NCBI GenBank assembly: GCA_036365455.1
Contig: JAWQUS010000026.1
Span: 12,046,001 to 12,110,000 of the forward strand
Reading direction: 5' to 3'
DNA length: 64,000 nucleotides
From: Macrosoma leucophasiata
Taxonomy: Eukaryota > Arthropoda > Insecta > Lepidoptera > Hedylidae
Part shown: piece by piece, positions 57,501 through 64,000 of the stretch
How positions within the stretch are numbered: position 1 is the stretch's first letter
How the letters are laid out: each line of letters begins with the position of its first letter
Made by a program: the position numbers and the translations under genes
Notes under the pieces: generated by a model
Database searches by the model: none
Told to the model about the DNA's origin: nothing
Seen by the model: the letters and a program-made list of their open reading frames with translations, nothing else

Positions 57501-60500
57501 AGGTTTTAAATAGAAATGATAAGGTTTATAAATTGCAATTACCAGGCCGTGTTGTGAACATTTCAATAGATAGATTAAAACCCGCATTTGTGGCGGAGGA
57601 TTTAAATAGAAGTATTACACAAAATAACCATATTAAAGTCACGAGCGGAACGGAACGGCTTGAAAACCGCTGCCGCCCATGCAGCGTGCCTAGAACCACG
57701 TCCAGTGGGCGCGTCAGCAAAAAGCCCGTGCGCTTCGGATTCGATTAGGTTACTAGCCAATATACCTAATGTTTTATTTTATACATTTTATACTTTTTGT
57801 CACTTTATTTCTGGTACAGTTGCATTACATGCAAGACATTTTTGGTGCTTATATACGTGTTAGTTTCGATATGGGGAATTACAGTACCAAAGAAAAGGTC
57901 GTAGTTTCACAGGCCGGATCAAACGTTCAAACCCAGGAACCAAATTTAACCTGGGGTAGCGCCGGTTGGGTGCTTGTGGGCATCATCGTCCTGATGATCA
58001 TATTATATTTCGTGTTTCGAAGATGTACGGCGAAGTTCGAGGAGTGGTTCCTCGACAAAATGCGTTCATTGCAGACGCAAGCATATGAAGCTGTAGTAGC
58101 TTCGCGCATGAGTTTTCGTCGAGGTCGCGACCGCGAGCAAACAACTCGCGAACGCGAAGACCAACCCCCTACCAAAGTAGAGATTTATTAATGCACAATT
58201 CGTAATTTATGAAGACGTGTAACTCGAAAAAAAAAAAAAATTTTTTTTTTCTCTATTTCGTAATATGTGTACCTACGATGTATGTACTTAAGTTTTACTT
58301 GTGTATCTATATTTTTCTTACCATGTATGTATACGTTGTTTTTAAACTGTATCAAGTTCTCAATGTGTTATATTGAAAGTAATGTCAGCGTCAAATTAAA
58401 ATGTGTTATTGTCCATGCGTTACGTAAATTTTACATAGAATATTATTGTTAAAGTATAGTCAACCGCATATATTGTGTACGTTTTGTGCTAACGATTGAT
58501 TTATTTTCTCTTTTGGAAAAATTAAATTACTGTTATATTATATATTTTTATTGTGAAACGGAATTATACTTAATCTATATACATGGTTATACTTATACAT
58601 ATTTTTTTACACTTGTATACATTATTATAATTTTTTATTTTTTTTGCTGTTCTTTTATTAGTTGTAATGTAATAACTAACATCTCATTTTTTTTGTACGG
58701 GGGGGATGATGTAACGGACAGTGTAAACATAATCTAATCATAAGTGTAGTGTAAACGGCACTTAACTTTACGGTATTACACCTATTGTGATGTATCAAGA
58801 CGAAGCCAGTCTCGTTGTGACTGGCACTCTGATCGGTCATTAAAACAATGTGTAACAGCAACTCTCTTTCTATGAAGTTTCCCTCACACCTCAACACTAG
58901 ATAGTCACAGTATAACTTACAGACTATTTAGCTCCTTTCTACCTCTTCCTTCAATGAAATGAATTGGTAATGCTAACATTTAAATCGTACATACATGTCG
59001 TAATTCCACGTGGTACAAGTAGATCGCTTTCGCCATCCCACCGGCAGATGCCGCCTTTCTCATAGGCTGAAAAATTCAATAAGGTAATTAGGGTAATTAT
59101 GATAATGCAATTAAATATACTTTACATACAATTATTAATTTGTCTCTGTAGTATTATGGGATAAGGCCAACATTTTTTATTTTTATGTAATGGAAGTGGC
59201 AAACAAGCAGATGCCTGCAGCCTATAGACACTTACACGAAGACCAAGGTCAATATGCAGATGCGTTACCACTCCTGAGGCCTAAGGTGTTATGCCTCTGC
59301 CGGAAATTACGGAGCCGTACATTACCACCTGACTGGAACACGATAGTCCTGCATACTACCATTTAGCGGCAAGTAAATTAGGTAATGCGCTGGTGCCTAC
59401 GCCCGCGAGCTCCGTCACTGGAGCTCTATCCGTTAATCAATGCACCATTGATTTTTGTAATTGGGAAGATTATATGTTCAGAGTCATAGCCCTGTAACGT
59501 CCGTATAAACACAACAACTTAGGCCTTATGGGGTGGCAACGCATCCGCATTTTGACTATCATTTTTGTGATGATGTCTATAGACTGCAGTATTCACTTAC
59601 CGTCAATGTGAACTGTATGCTTGTTTGCCACATACCTACATGACATAAAAAATACATTTTCTGCGACAAGTGTAGGGTGTATCCCTACAGCTATGAATGA
59701 TAGGTTGATTGATAGGTTTTGATAGTTTGATAAAGCTTTCTTGATGTCGTTGTACTCCTTCTCATAGCGGTTAAACAAACGCTCATAATCTTTATCTTCT
59801 TCATACATTTCACTATCTATTTTCCAGTGCAGAGAGTCGATCGTGGACCAACGAGAATCTATATTCTTTAAAACATCTTCATACTCCCATTTTTCTGATA
59901 AATTATCGAAGTCAATGCTAGTGATGGTTCGAGAAAAGGCCTTAAAATTGCTATTTTGCTTGCGTAGCATTTCATCTAATCTGCTAGAAGAGCCGCGATT
60001 GCTTAATTTGGTCAAACCTTCATGCTGGTTTGGTTGCACTTGCTTCGGCACGCTCAAGATGTCATGCTGACGATCTGATGGTGCGGTTGCCGCCGGTGAC
60101 GTAAGTACGGCGGACGTCGCAGGGCTTGGCGTACGTTGAGTAATTTTATGGGATGGTAAATCTATTTTTAGAGCACTTGGTTTCGGTTTAGGGATTTCAA
60201 ATGTTGTAATGATACCTGGCCTTGGAGTCGTAGGTATCTCGCAAGTCGTGGGATTCTCCATATAATTTAGGTAATCTTTGAAGTAAGACGAAAGCTTCTC
60301 ACAAAACTCTTTTGTCTTCCAATAGCAATCTTTTATTTGATGTAGTTATGTTCGAAGTCTTGATAATCCACGAGTTGCGTATGATTTCTATTAAACTCAT
60401 TCCACAAAGTATCTAAAGTGGATAATCGCCGCTGAATATTAGAATAAGTCTTACGTTCAGTTCCATATTTTTTAAAGTTGATGAGAATTTTCTCAATGCT

Positions 60501-63068
60501 TTCAATAAGTTGATATTGATTCGCATAGATGTCTTCTATTTTTGATTGATTAAAATGCTGACGTGATTTAAGTGTGAATAGGTAAAGGGCTGCTTGAAGA
60601 TATGCGCCTTCTCAATTTCACCGGTGAGACCCGCTTGTGGGAGGCCGATGAAATCGATTCGCTACACGATGCTGCTAATTAAATGATAATCCTTTCCCAC
60701 ACTTAGTAACACGTATCACCACACTCGCGAAAGCTAGGTTCGATAGATCATAAAGATGTCGCTGATTATAGGTTCGAAGGACCATTAAGATGTAGGGTGT
60801 ATCCCTACAGCTATGAATGATAGGTTGATTGTTAGGTTTTGATAGTTTGATAAAGTATTTATTTAAAACACATTTGATTTAAATGATATGCAATGATAGT
60901 GAGTGGGCGCGGTGCTTGATTATTGCGAACTGAAATATGATATAAGAATGGACGTCATGCGGGTTAAAAGCATGGGACAAAATGTTCGATGTTGCACTGT
61001 ACAACAAGTTTAGGGTTTGGTTACATCTAAACTAATATTATAAAGAGGTAATATTTTTTTGTTTTGAATAGGCTCAATAACTACTGGACCGATTTTAGAA
61101 ATTCTTTCACTATTCGAAAGCTACATTATGCAAGAAAGAAAGGTAACATGGGCTATATTTTATTTTGGAAAAAATTGGGTTCCGTAAGATATTTGGGTTT
61201 TTCAGACACAAGGTGTAAAAAATCAACCAGAAAAGTTACTTATTTGGGTACGCTGCCTAAACTATAAAAGATATCGAGGAAGACTTTAGGCTATATCTAT
61301 GTATAATCATCACGCTAAGACGAATAGGAGAGGGTAGGCAACATTACACCGCGCGAAGCCGGGACGGGCCGCTAGTGTTCTATAAATCAATAGGCTTGTT
61401 CCTTATTACATAAGACCTAACCTTGGTTGCAGGATGCAAACTTTGGTTGATGCATGCAATGTAAGGTATGTTATACTATGTATGTTTATGTATCTTCACG
61501 CCAGGTCCCTAACGGGGCAGGCAGAGAGTGTGGAGCGCCAGACATCCCGGTCCTGACACACCTCCCGTGTCTCATCTACACTCATTTGTCCACGGAAAAA
61601 ATGGCGTGCCACGCCTTGCGCCTTATTAATGGGCGCCGGCTTTAGGACGTCACAGATGTTAACTAAACAAAGGTTTCAAACGTTTCAAATAAGCGGATAC
61701 AAATCATAGAATTAGGCATCGACGACACAACGCAGCCACAGTACAAATATGAACAGTATGGAAACTACGTACAAAACGTTGAAACGGCATTCTCGCACAA
61801 ACGTGCGCATCGACGAGGCCTCTAAGCGGTTCTCGCGGTGCACGCTACTAGAGCGTCAAAGCGCATGTTTATGTATGTGTGCCGTTTTGTACGTAGTTTC
61901 CATACTGTTCATATTTGTACTGTGAAGCAGCTATGGAATTAGGTAAACAAATTAATCGACATACTTGTACACTAATAAAGTGTTCCTCCAACAGTTTGTA
62001 AGTCAACTCTTTACATTCCTTGTTGGGCAACATGGCGTGCTTCTGTATATCTTCCTCTTCTATGTACTTCTTGGCGCGAATTAATCTGAAACAGTTTTTT
62101 TTATGTAAGTAAGGTGGCAAACAAGCAGCTCACATTGATGTTAAGTGACGACTGCAGCCTATAGACATCAATATAAAAACCAGAGGTCAAAATGCAGATG
62201 CGTTCCCAGCCCTGAGACCTAAGGTGTCATGTCTCAAAGACAAAGACATTCATTTGCCTGTAATATGGTACATAATAAGTTCTTAGTTTTAGATAAATAA
62301 GATTCACATATTTCGTCAGATTCTTGACATGCAATATAGAAATTGTAATACATAGAATAAAATAAATACCTTATTGAATATTATGTCAATCATTACAACA
62401 ATCAAATTTTATCTTAATCTTTGGTCTTATTAAACACAATTCAACACATGTCAATATTTTCTAAAATGAATTTATTTCTGTCAACTCTGTGATGGTTACT
62501 ACGTTTCATGAGAGTTTATTAAAAAAGAGAGTTTATTCACTGCCTCGGTAGCCTAGTGGTAGCAGGCCACTACTACTACGCTGAGGTCCTGGGTTCGATT
62601 CCCGGGTAGGGGGTTATCAGAGATAATGGTGAAAAAGCCTTTATCTCTGGTTCTATTGGGATTTTTCCATTTTCTGGAAATTTCCCAGTACCTCAAAGTT
62701 TGGTAATGTGCCCGGAGATGTCAACAGGCTCGCCACCTGTTACATGGGCCAAAACGTAACCGGCGAATCGTGGGTGTTTGCATGTATGCTTGAATGCATG
62801 CATTTACCTCTGCCTACCCCACACTAATTACAGGCGTGAAGTTAAGTTTATTAAAAAAAAAATCTCTAACGTCGTCTGAAATCTCTTGTAATTTAATGAA
62901 AGGTGTCACCACACCTGAATATCCTAGCGGCCTTGTTGCCCAGCCGCTCGGTGAGCACGTGGTCGAGTACGGCGTCCAGCAACTGCGCGGCGGCGTGTTG
63001 CGCGCGCACCGCGTACAGCCCGCCGCTCGCGTCCCCCACGCGACGCACGAAACCCGCGCCGTTCTCCT
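50688..63068 (-). CDS. polr3c: RNA polymerase III subunit RPC3 (RPC62), C-terminal five exons
   Basis: Exons 63068-62915, 62085-61965, 59066-58995, 51745-51578 and 50825-50688 join in frame with GT-AG introns. The protein reads EENGAGFVRRVGDASGG, RLGNKAARIFRLIRAKKYIE, KAIYLYHVELRH, TALTALEMCRRALHNVCGR, VRLLDKQRRVRSIVHSMRLR and ELELDRNLFVINWYLTYPQ. It follows the order of the winged-helix and coiled-coil C-terminal part of RPC3 (about 530 residues in animals). RPC3 forms the RPC3-RPC6-RPC7 subcomplex that directs Pol III initiation at tRNA and 5S genes. About 220 residues are visible; the N-terminal half is outside the window. Introns carry a Ty3 element, a BEL/Pao relic and MITEs. Confidence 0.93.
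50870..51189. mobile_element. MITE family M4, copy 1, in a polr3c intron
   Basis: GGCTACATTTTACCGGGACA with CTATGGCGG, and CCGCCATGGTGTCCCGGTGA, form ends. A second copy begins at 63616. Confidence 0.75.
51494..51570. repeat. (CT)n microsatellite next to a polr3c splice donor
   Basis: About 33 CT units with one interruption, then (GT)4. On the gene strand this is (AC)n(GA)n beginning about 6 nt inside the intron after the donor GAC|GTACGTC. Confidence 0.95.
51578..51745 (-). CDS. polr3c: polr3c exon (basic helical region)
   Basis: Acceptor ACGTTTCAG, 56 codons, donor GAC|GTACGT. Encodes CRRALHNVCGRARHERSRHV and LDKQRRVRSIVHSMRLRGE. Very GC-rich compared with the flanking intron. Confidence 0.92.
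51826..52862. mobile_element. MITE family M3, copy 2, with two insertions
   Basis: 51830-51940 and 52080-52127 match the left part of 47662-48136, and 52640-52862 the right part. The gap holds a tRNA-unit tail (CGAAGTCAAATTTTTC at 52128) and a pogo-like end (TTCGGATAATCGACAATCCA near 52590). Confidence 0.75.
52920..53160 (-). mobile_element. R3-type LINE end
   Basis: TCATCACCAATTCAGCCGAA and CACGCTTAGTATGCGGATTG, as at 20219 and 29270. Confidence 0.6.
53292..53570 (+). mobile_element. tRNA-headed SINE (family R5), 5'-truncated
   Basis: Keeps the B box (GGGTTCGATTCCCGGG) but lacks the A box. The body GGTTCTATTGGGATATTTCC and the end CCCCTTCGGGATTACAGGCG match 62537-62850. It lies immediately upstream of the Ty3 leader. 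Confidence 0.8.
53666..53685 (+). promoter_or_regulatory. Candidate primer-binding site
   Basis: TTGGTGACCACCCGACGTGA starts with TGG (complement of tRNA CCA ends) and lies about 100 nt before gag, the usual place for the tRNA primer site of an LTR retrotransposon. Confidence 0.6.
53766..54602 (+). CDS. gag: Ty3/Gypsy Gag protein
   Basis: 278 residues. The capsid-like helical region (PRMWFIQAEAVL, LARDKVSDETL, LWQNHLPASVRAVL) is typical of insect Ty3 Gag. An Arg-Ser rich stretch (residues about 208-250) precedes a C-terminal C-x3-H-x8-C-x3-C cluster (CTYHFYYGDKASKCFQPC), used by some Ty3 lineages in place of a CCHC knuckle. It builds the particle and binds the RNA. The start follows a good context (AAGATGG). 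The frame overlaps pol by 46 nt in the -1 direction. Confidence 0.92.
   Translation: MAEDQAGRDNMAQITVSSRIPDFWQDQPRMWFIQAEAVLHNQRLTDAAKYHLVIAKLGKQVISQVTDILLSPPADDKYETLKTRLLNIYEESESRQLQKLIGEMDLGDQKPSQLLRRMRDLARDKVSDETLTILWQNHLPASVRAVLTVSDTKDSNTLATIADKVIESMKPIGVAAVSSEVTTSSSSDVASIAAEIAQINQRLSKMEAARSRSRGRGHARSRSRARSRGARSRGRTPHRTPRRTRNDDDWLCTYHFYYGDKASKCFQPCAWERRQQEN
54557..57748 (+). CDS. pol: Ty3/Gypsy Pol polyprotein (PR-RT-RNaseH-IN)
   Basis: 1063 residues by the open frame, expressed from gag by -1 frameshifting. Aspartic protease DTGANISVLP at residue 49; reverse transcriptase with YIDDVIIAS near 351; RNase H with MTDAS near 500 and FTDHKPL near 569; integrase zinc site H-x3-H...C-x2-C near 690-735 (CVHCQ); catalytic D near 758 (HIDIVGPLP), D near 818 (TSDQGRQFES) and E near 854 (MVERWHRSLK). 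The order protease, RT, RNase H, integrase is diagnostic of Ty3/Gypsy. No stop or missing catalytic residue was seen. Confidence 0.95.
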   Translation: MFPAVCVGEEAAGKLNTSQLAEASGCRVSDQNYRLSVTDKSSGLSFLIDTGANISVLPCNKVTRNNSQSECQDYTLYAANGTKISTYGTKTLVLDLGLRRALCWTFVIADVRQPIIGADFLVYFKLIVDLSARKLKDEVTNLCVVTSVVNFNEQSVNSIDINHPFYNILAKYPDVTKPVSFKEPPKHAVVHYIETEGPPVYARARPLPPHRYAQVREEFRLMCDMGICRPSKSQWASPLHIVPKKDGSIRPCGDYRALNAITKPDRYPIPRLQDFTYLLNGKRVLSRIDINRAYHNISVHPEDVEKTAIITPFGLFEFPRMTFGLRNAAQTFQRFMNHTVLEGFDFVYSYIDDVIIASEDLETHREHINLILERLNKFGITVNLNKCAFGQTKVEFLGFEVSIDGIRPLQTKVDAINNFPRPETVQQLRRFMGMINFYRLHMPNAVEYQSELNKYFQNSKKNDKTKIEWTELANEAFLKCKDELRHATTLSYPQPDTPLALMTDASNTCVGAALQQYVDDKWVPLGHFSKKLSSTETKYSTYDRELLAIYLAIRYFRVMVEGRQLIIFTDHKPLVYAFTKMGKSNELARRVRQLLYISEFTSDIRHIEGDKNVVADALSRVETISCPTVLDFQGIARAQCTDKQLIELRMSNNNSYKEILLPGSDLLIVCESSTSRLRPYLPEQFRKIAFESIHNLSHPGIRTSRKLVKDRFFWVNMNKDVAQWTKMCVHCQRSKVHRHTRSEIGKFPLAERFSHIHIDIVGPLPISVQDYRYLVTIVDRQTGWPEAFPVKDISAETVSKVLIEGWIARFGCPIKLTSDQGRQFESAIFQELMKCLGIDKTRTTPYHPQCNGMVERWHRSLKAALMARLDSSTWIDELPIVLLGLRAAPRADTGVSAAELTYGQTLRLPGDFYSDVNNENILNHCQYVEHLRNMIKSLKPKTAYKDAHTVFVHPRLSDCSHVFVRNDMIKRSLQPPYDGPYKVLNRNDKVYKLQLPGRVVNISIDRLKPAFVAEDLNRSITQNNHIKVTSGTERLENRCRPCSVPRTTSSGRVSKKPVRFGFD
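57871..58191 (+). CDS. Third ORF: small N-myristoylated, membrane-anchored protein
   Basis: From ATG 57871 the 106-residue product starts MGNYSTKEK, which fits the N-myristoylation pattern MGxxxS/T. It has one transmembrane segment (about 31-49, GWVLVGIIVLMIILYFVF), a cysteine just after it, and a basic, charged tail (SFRRGRDREQTTRERED). A longer frame opens at 57769 with a hydrophobic start, but a splice acceptor-like TTATTTCTGGTACAG at 57805-57819 lies between the two ATGs. It sits where an env gene would be, yet is far too small and has no envelope features. I do not recognise a named family. Confidence 0.75.
   Translation: MGNYSTKEKVVVSQAGSNVQTQEPNLTWGSAGWVLVGIIVLMIILYFVFRRCTAKFEEWFLDKMRSLQTQAYEAVVASRMSFRRGRDREQTTREREDQPPTKVEIY
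58192..58696 (+). other. Ty3 3' non-coding region
   Basis: AT-rich, no ORF. It includes an A/T mirror stretch at 58228-58251. Confidence 0.5.
58697..58930 (+). repeat. Polypurine-like tract and candidate 3' LTR
   Basis: CGGGGGGGATGA is followed by TGTAACGGACAG, a usual LTR start; ACTTACA near 58921 could be its end. The sister 5' LTR was not found, so the limits are inferred. Confidence 0.4.
58995..59066 (-). CDS. polr3c: polr3c exon (24 codons)
   Basis: Acceptor ATTTTTCAG, donor CAT|GTATGT, phase 0 on both sides. Encodes AKAIYLYHVELRH, matching the conserved FYLY segment of RPC3. Confidence 0.88.
59173..59430 (-). mobile_element. R1 copy in a polr3c intron
   Basis: TAATGGAAGTGGCAAACAAG through GCTCCGTCACTGGAGCTCTA, with a deletion near the 3' end. 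Confidence 0.85.
59488..59652 (+). mobile_element. R1 fragment in opposite orientation
   Basis: GCAACGCATCCGCATTTTGA to GCCACATACCTACATGACAT then an A-rich end. Only about 58 bp separates it from the reverse-oriented copy. Confidence 0.8.
59671..60872 (-). mobile_element. Internally deleted BEL/Pao-like LTR element
   Basis: A 65-bp direct repeat (TGTAGGGTGTATCCCTACAG...) at 59671-59735 and 60791-60855 marks the LTR ends. Beside the inner end of the right copy is TGGTCCTTCGAACC (60771-60784, - strand), a tRNA primer-site pattern. Between lie two gag-like frames: 60600-60320 (ESIEKILINFKKYGT, LSTLDTLWNEFN) and 60261-59735 (MLRKQNSNFKAFS, RWSTIDSLHWKID). The frames are separated by a shift. Pol is gone. 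The reading frame of gag runs on through the LTR into an R1 copy. Confidence 0.75.
61020..61378. mobile_element. Interspersed repeat ending GCGAAGCCGGGACGGGCCGC
   Basis: ACTAATATTATAAAGAGG, ACTACTGGACCGATTTTAG and the end CGCGAAGCCGGGACGGGCCG with CTAGT. It resembles widespread lepidopteran repeats of uncertain (possibly Helitron) class. Confidence 0.5.
61477..61590 (-). mobile_element. RTE-type LINE 3' tail fragment
   Basis: TCTTCACGCCAGGTCCCTAA with GGCAGAGAGTGTGGAGCGCC matches 10672-10760 closely. Confidence 0.8.
61737..61924. mobile_element. MITE with exact 42-bp inverted repeats
   Basis: Arms 61737-61778 and 61883-61924 (CACAGTACAAATATGAACAG...) are exact complements. Lies 39 nt from a polr3c splice donor. 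Confidence 0.9.
61965..62085 (-). CDS. polr3c: polr3c exon
   Basis: Acceptor TGTTTCAG, donor CAA|GTATGT. Completes the arginine codon split with the previous exon and encodes LIRAKKYIEEEDIQKHAMLP, then KLLEEHFISVQ. Confidence 0.92.
62098..62240 (-). mobile_element. R1 fragment
   Basis: GGTGGCAAACAAGCAGCTCA to CCTGAGACCTAAGGTG. Confidence 0.75.
62537..62850 (+). mobile_element. tRNA-headed SINE (family R5), full copy
   Basis: The head GCCTCGGTAGCCTAGTGGTA to GGTTCGATTCCCGGGTAGGG has both Pol III boxes. The body has GGGCCAAAACGTAACCGGCG and the end CTCTGCCTACCCCACACTAA, then A-rich. Lies in a polr3c intron. Confidence 0.88.
62915..63068 (-). CDS. polr3c: polr3c exon (first one in window)
   Basis: Donor ATTCAG|GTGTGG. 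Encodes FVRRVGDASGGLYAVRAQHA and VLTERLGNKAARIF, matching the RPC3 segment around GDSGGGMY...RIFR. The acceptor is taken as GATGGTAG at 63069; it is the less certain boundary. Confidence 0.88.
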
Positions 63069-63106
63069 CTACCATCGTATAAAAAAAGACATTTATTTTA
63101 TGTGAA

Positions 63107-63500
63107 CCTAGCTGCGCTGTGTGAGAATTTATGATTGTTCAGTATCTACCCGGACGAAATCGTGGGCGCAGCTAGTATAAAAGTTGCCTAAGTTACTCCT
63201 TTTACATCAGCTATCTGCTAGTGAAAGTTCCGTCAAAATCGGTCCAGCAGTTCCCATGATTAGCCCCGCCAAACAGACAGACAGATCTGTGTGTTTGTAA
63301 TATGAAAATAACCGCTTTTTACTAAATGCATATGTATGTCCAGACAGACAAAGAAACAGACAAAAATTGTAAAAAATGTTTTTTTTTTATATATGTATCG
63401 TGTATACTACATAATTACAAACATATGCATTTAGTAAAAAGCGGTTATTTTCATATTACAAACAGACACTCCAATTTTACTTATTTGTATAGATGAAAGC
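63107..63500. repeat. Repeat cluster with exact 43-bp inverted repeat
   Basis: 63293-63335 and 63421-63463 are exact complements (TAATATGAAAATAACCGCTT...). The flanks carry CTGTCTGT-type and ACGAAATCGTGGGCGCAGCT phrases found elsewhere in the window. Confidence 0.8.
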
Positions 63501-63615
63501 GATAAAGAAACGCAGAAAAATGCCCGTTTTTGAGGTTGATATATTGCGTATGGATCCAGTTCGCATTGATTAGTATTACTAAACGGTCTGTCAGACACAA
63601 GACCTGGGTGATTTA

Positions 63616-64000
63616 GGGCTATATTTCACCGGGACACCATGAAGGCGCGACCAGTCCCACCACCGAGATGTCTGTAAGCTACCAAAACTAGACACTATAC
63701 AGACACCAGGGGTGCGACCGCCTATCGACATTGCTATTGTCGTTGTCATTGCTGTCAATTTTTTTTCATTTCGATTTTTACTTTAACTAAATAACAATAA
63801 TCGAAATAATCTACCATTATCGCTTGTTTCTCACCTACGAAAGCAAGAAAAACAATCAGATTATCATTGATGCTTCTAAAGGAGCTACAAATCGACATGA
63901 AAATTTGACAGCAATGACAACGACAGTAGCAATGTCGACAGGCGGTCGCACCCCAGGGCGACAGTAACAAAATAGCGGCCGAGTGAGTGAGACACAATGG
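63616..64000. mobile_element. MITE family M4, copy 2, with a nested element
   Basis: Starts GGGCTATATTTCACCGGGAC like 50870. It is interrupted by a 247-bp element (63709-63955) with ~55-bp inverted repeats beginning GGGGTGCGACCGCC. The window ends inside the outer element (CCGAGTGAGTGAGACAC). Confidence 0.75.

Larger units (their letters stand above)
53641..58930 (+). mobile_element. Ty3/Gypsy LTR retrotransposon with intact gag, pol and third ORF
   Basis: Order is primer-binding-like site, gag, pol, a small third ORF, a G-rich polypurine-like tract (58697-58708) and a candidate 3' LTR starting TGTAACGG (58711). It lies antisense inside a polr3c intron. All three frames are open, implying a fairly recent insertion. 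A matching 5' LTR could not be found: upstream is a SINE, so the 5' end seems truncated or the LTR limits are misjudged. Confidence 0.85.

Noticed and set aside
53817..57720. Several reverse-strand ORFs of 60-104 codons across gag and pol
   Set aside because: Shadows of the intact Ty3 frames with no motifs of their own.
58676..58897. Envelope gene downstream of Ty3 pol
   Set aside because: No long ORF exists after pol other than the 106-residue third ORF; no envelope-type motifs were seen.
62542..62612. Functional tRNA-Gly-like gene
   Set aside because: The head is followed by the same body as at 53292 and 22495, and the cloverleaf is imperfect; it is a SINE.
1..64000. CRISPR array, bacterial operon or prophage
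   Set aside because: No regularly spaced short repeats with unique spacers; exon-intron genes and eukaryotic tRNA and transposon signatures show a nuclear animal genome.

Overview
The window looks like a stretch of a moth or butterfly (Lepidoptera) nuclear genome. It is AT-rich, its genes have small exons in long introns, and it is crowded with decayed transposons. Many of the repeat types are ones I associate with lepidopteran genomes: RTE-type LINE ends carrying a CCCAGCAGTGGGA motif, CCCGCGACTTCGTCCGCG elements, tRNA-headed SINEs and Penelope fragments. No species can be named from the sequence alone.

Two conserved cellular genes can be read by assembling exons. On the + strand, a ubiquitin-like protein 3 gene (ubl3) has three exons at 29080-29188, 39229-39396 and 43130-43194. 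Together they give most of the ubiquitin fold and a C-terminal CCIL prenylation box; the short first exon was not found. On the - strand, a gene for RNA polymerase III subunit RPC3 (polr3c) contributes its last five exons between 63068 and 50688; its 5' half lies beyond the right edge. The two genes converge, with about 7.5 kb between the stop codons.

Layout: 1-15 kb is gene-poor and holds Penelope and LINE fragments, a broken transposon-like gene and three pairs of locally duplicated unique segments. 15-18.4 kb is a nested structure: a ~370-bp tandem repeat split by a LINE fragment, itself split by a 962-bp hAT element with an 8-bp target duplication. 19-29 kb has a tRNA-like tandem pair, a good tRNA-Arg(ACG) and many MITEs. 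29-43 kb is ubl3; its introns hold tRNA-Thr(TGT), LINE and MITE insertions and, unexpectedly, three degenerate tandem copies of exon 3. 43-50 kb is the ubl3 3' side and the intergenic zone. 50.7-63 kb is polr3c, with a nearly 5-kb Ty3/Gypsy retrotransposon with intact reading frames lying antisense in one intron and a deleted BEL/Pao-like element in another.

The most unusual points are the exon-3 copies in ubl3 (one keeps both splice sites and an open, phase-matched frame), a SINE whose tail abuts the ubl3 last-exon acceptor, and a small third ORF in the Ty3 element with an N-myristoylation start plus a membrane segment. A class I tRNA-like unit with a Ser-type AGA anticodon, present in tandem at two loci, is also odd. 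Family assignments rest on motif recognition by eye. Repeat boundaries are approximate unless a target duplication or exact inverted repeat is stated.
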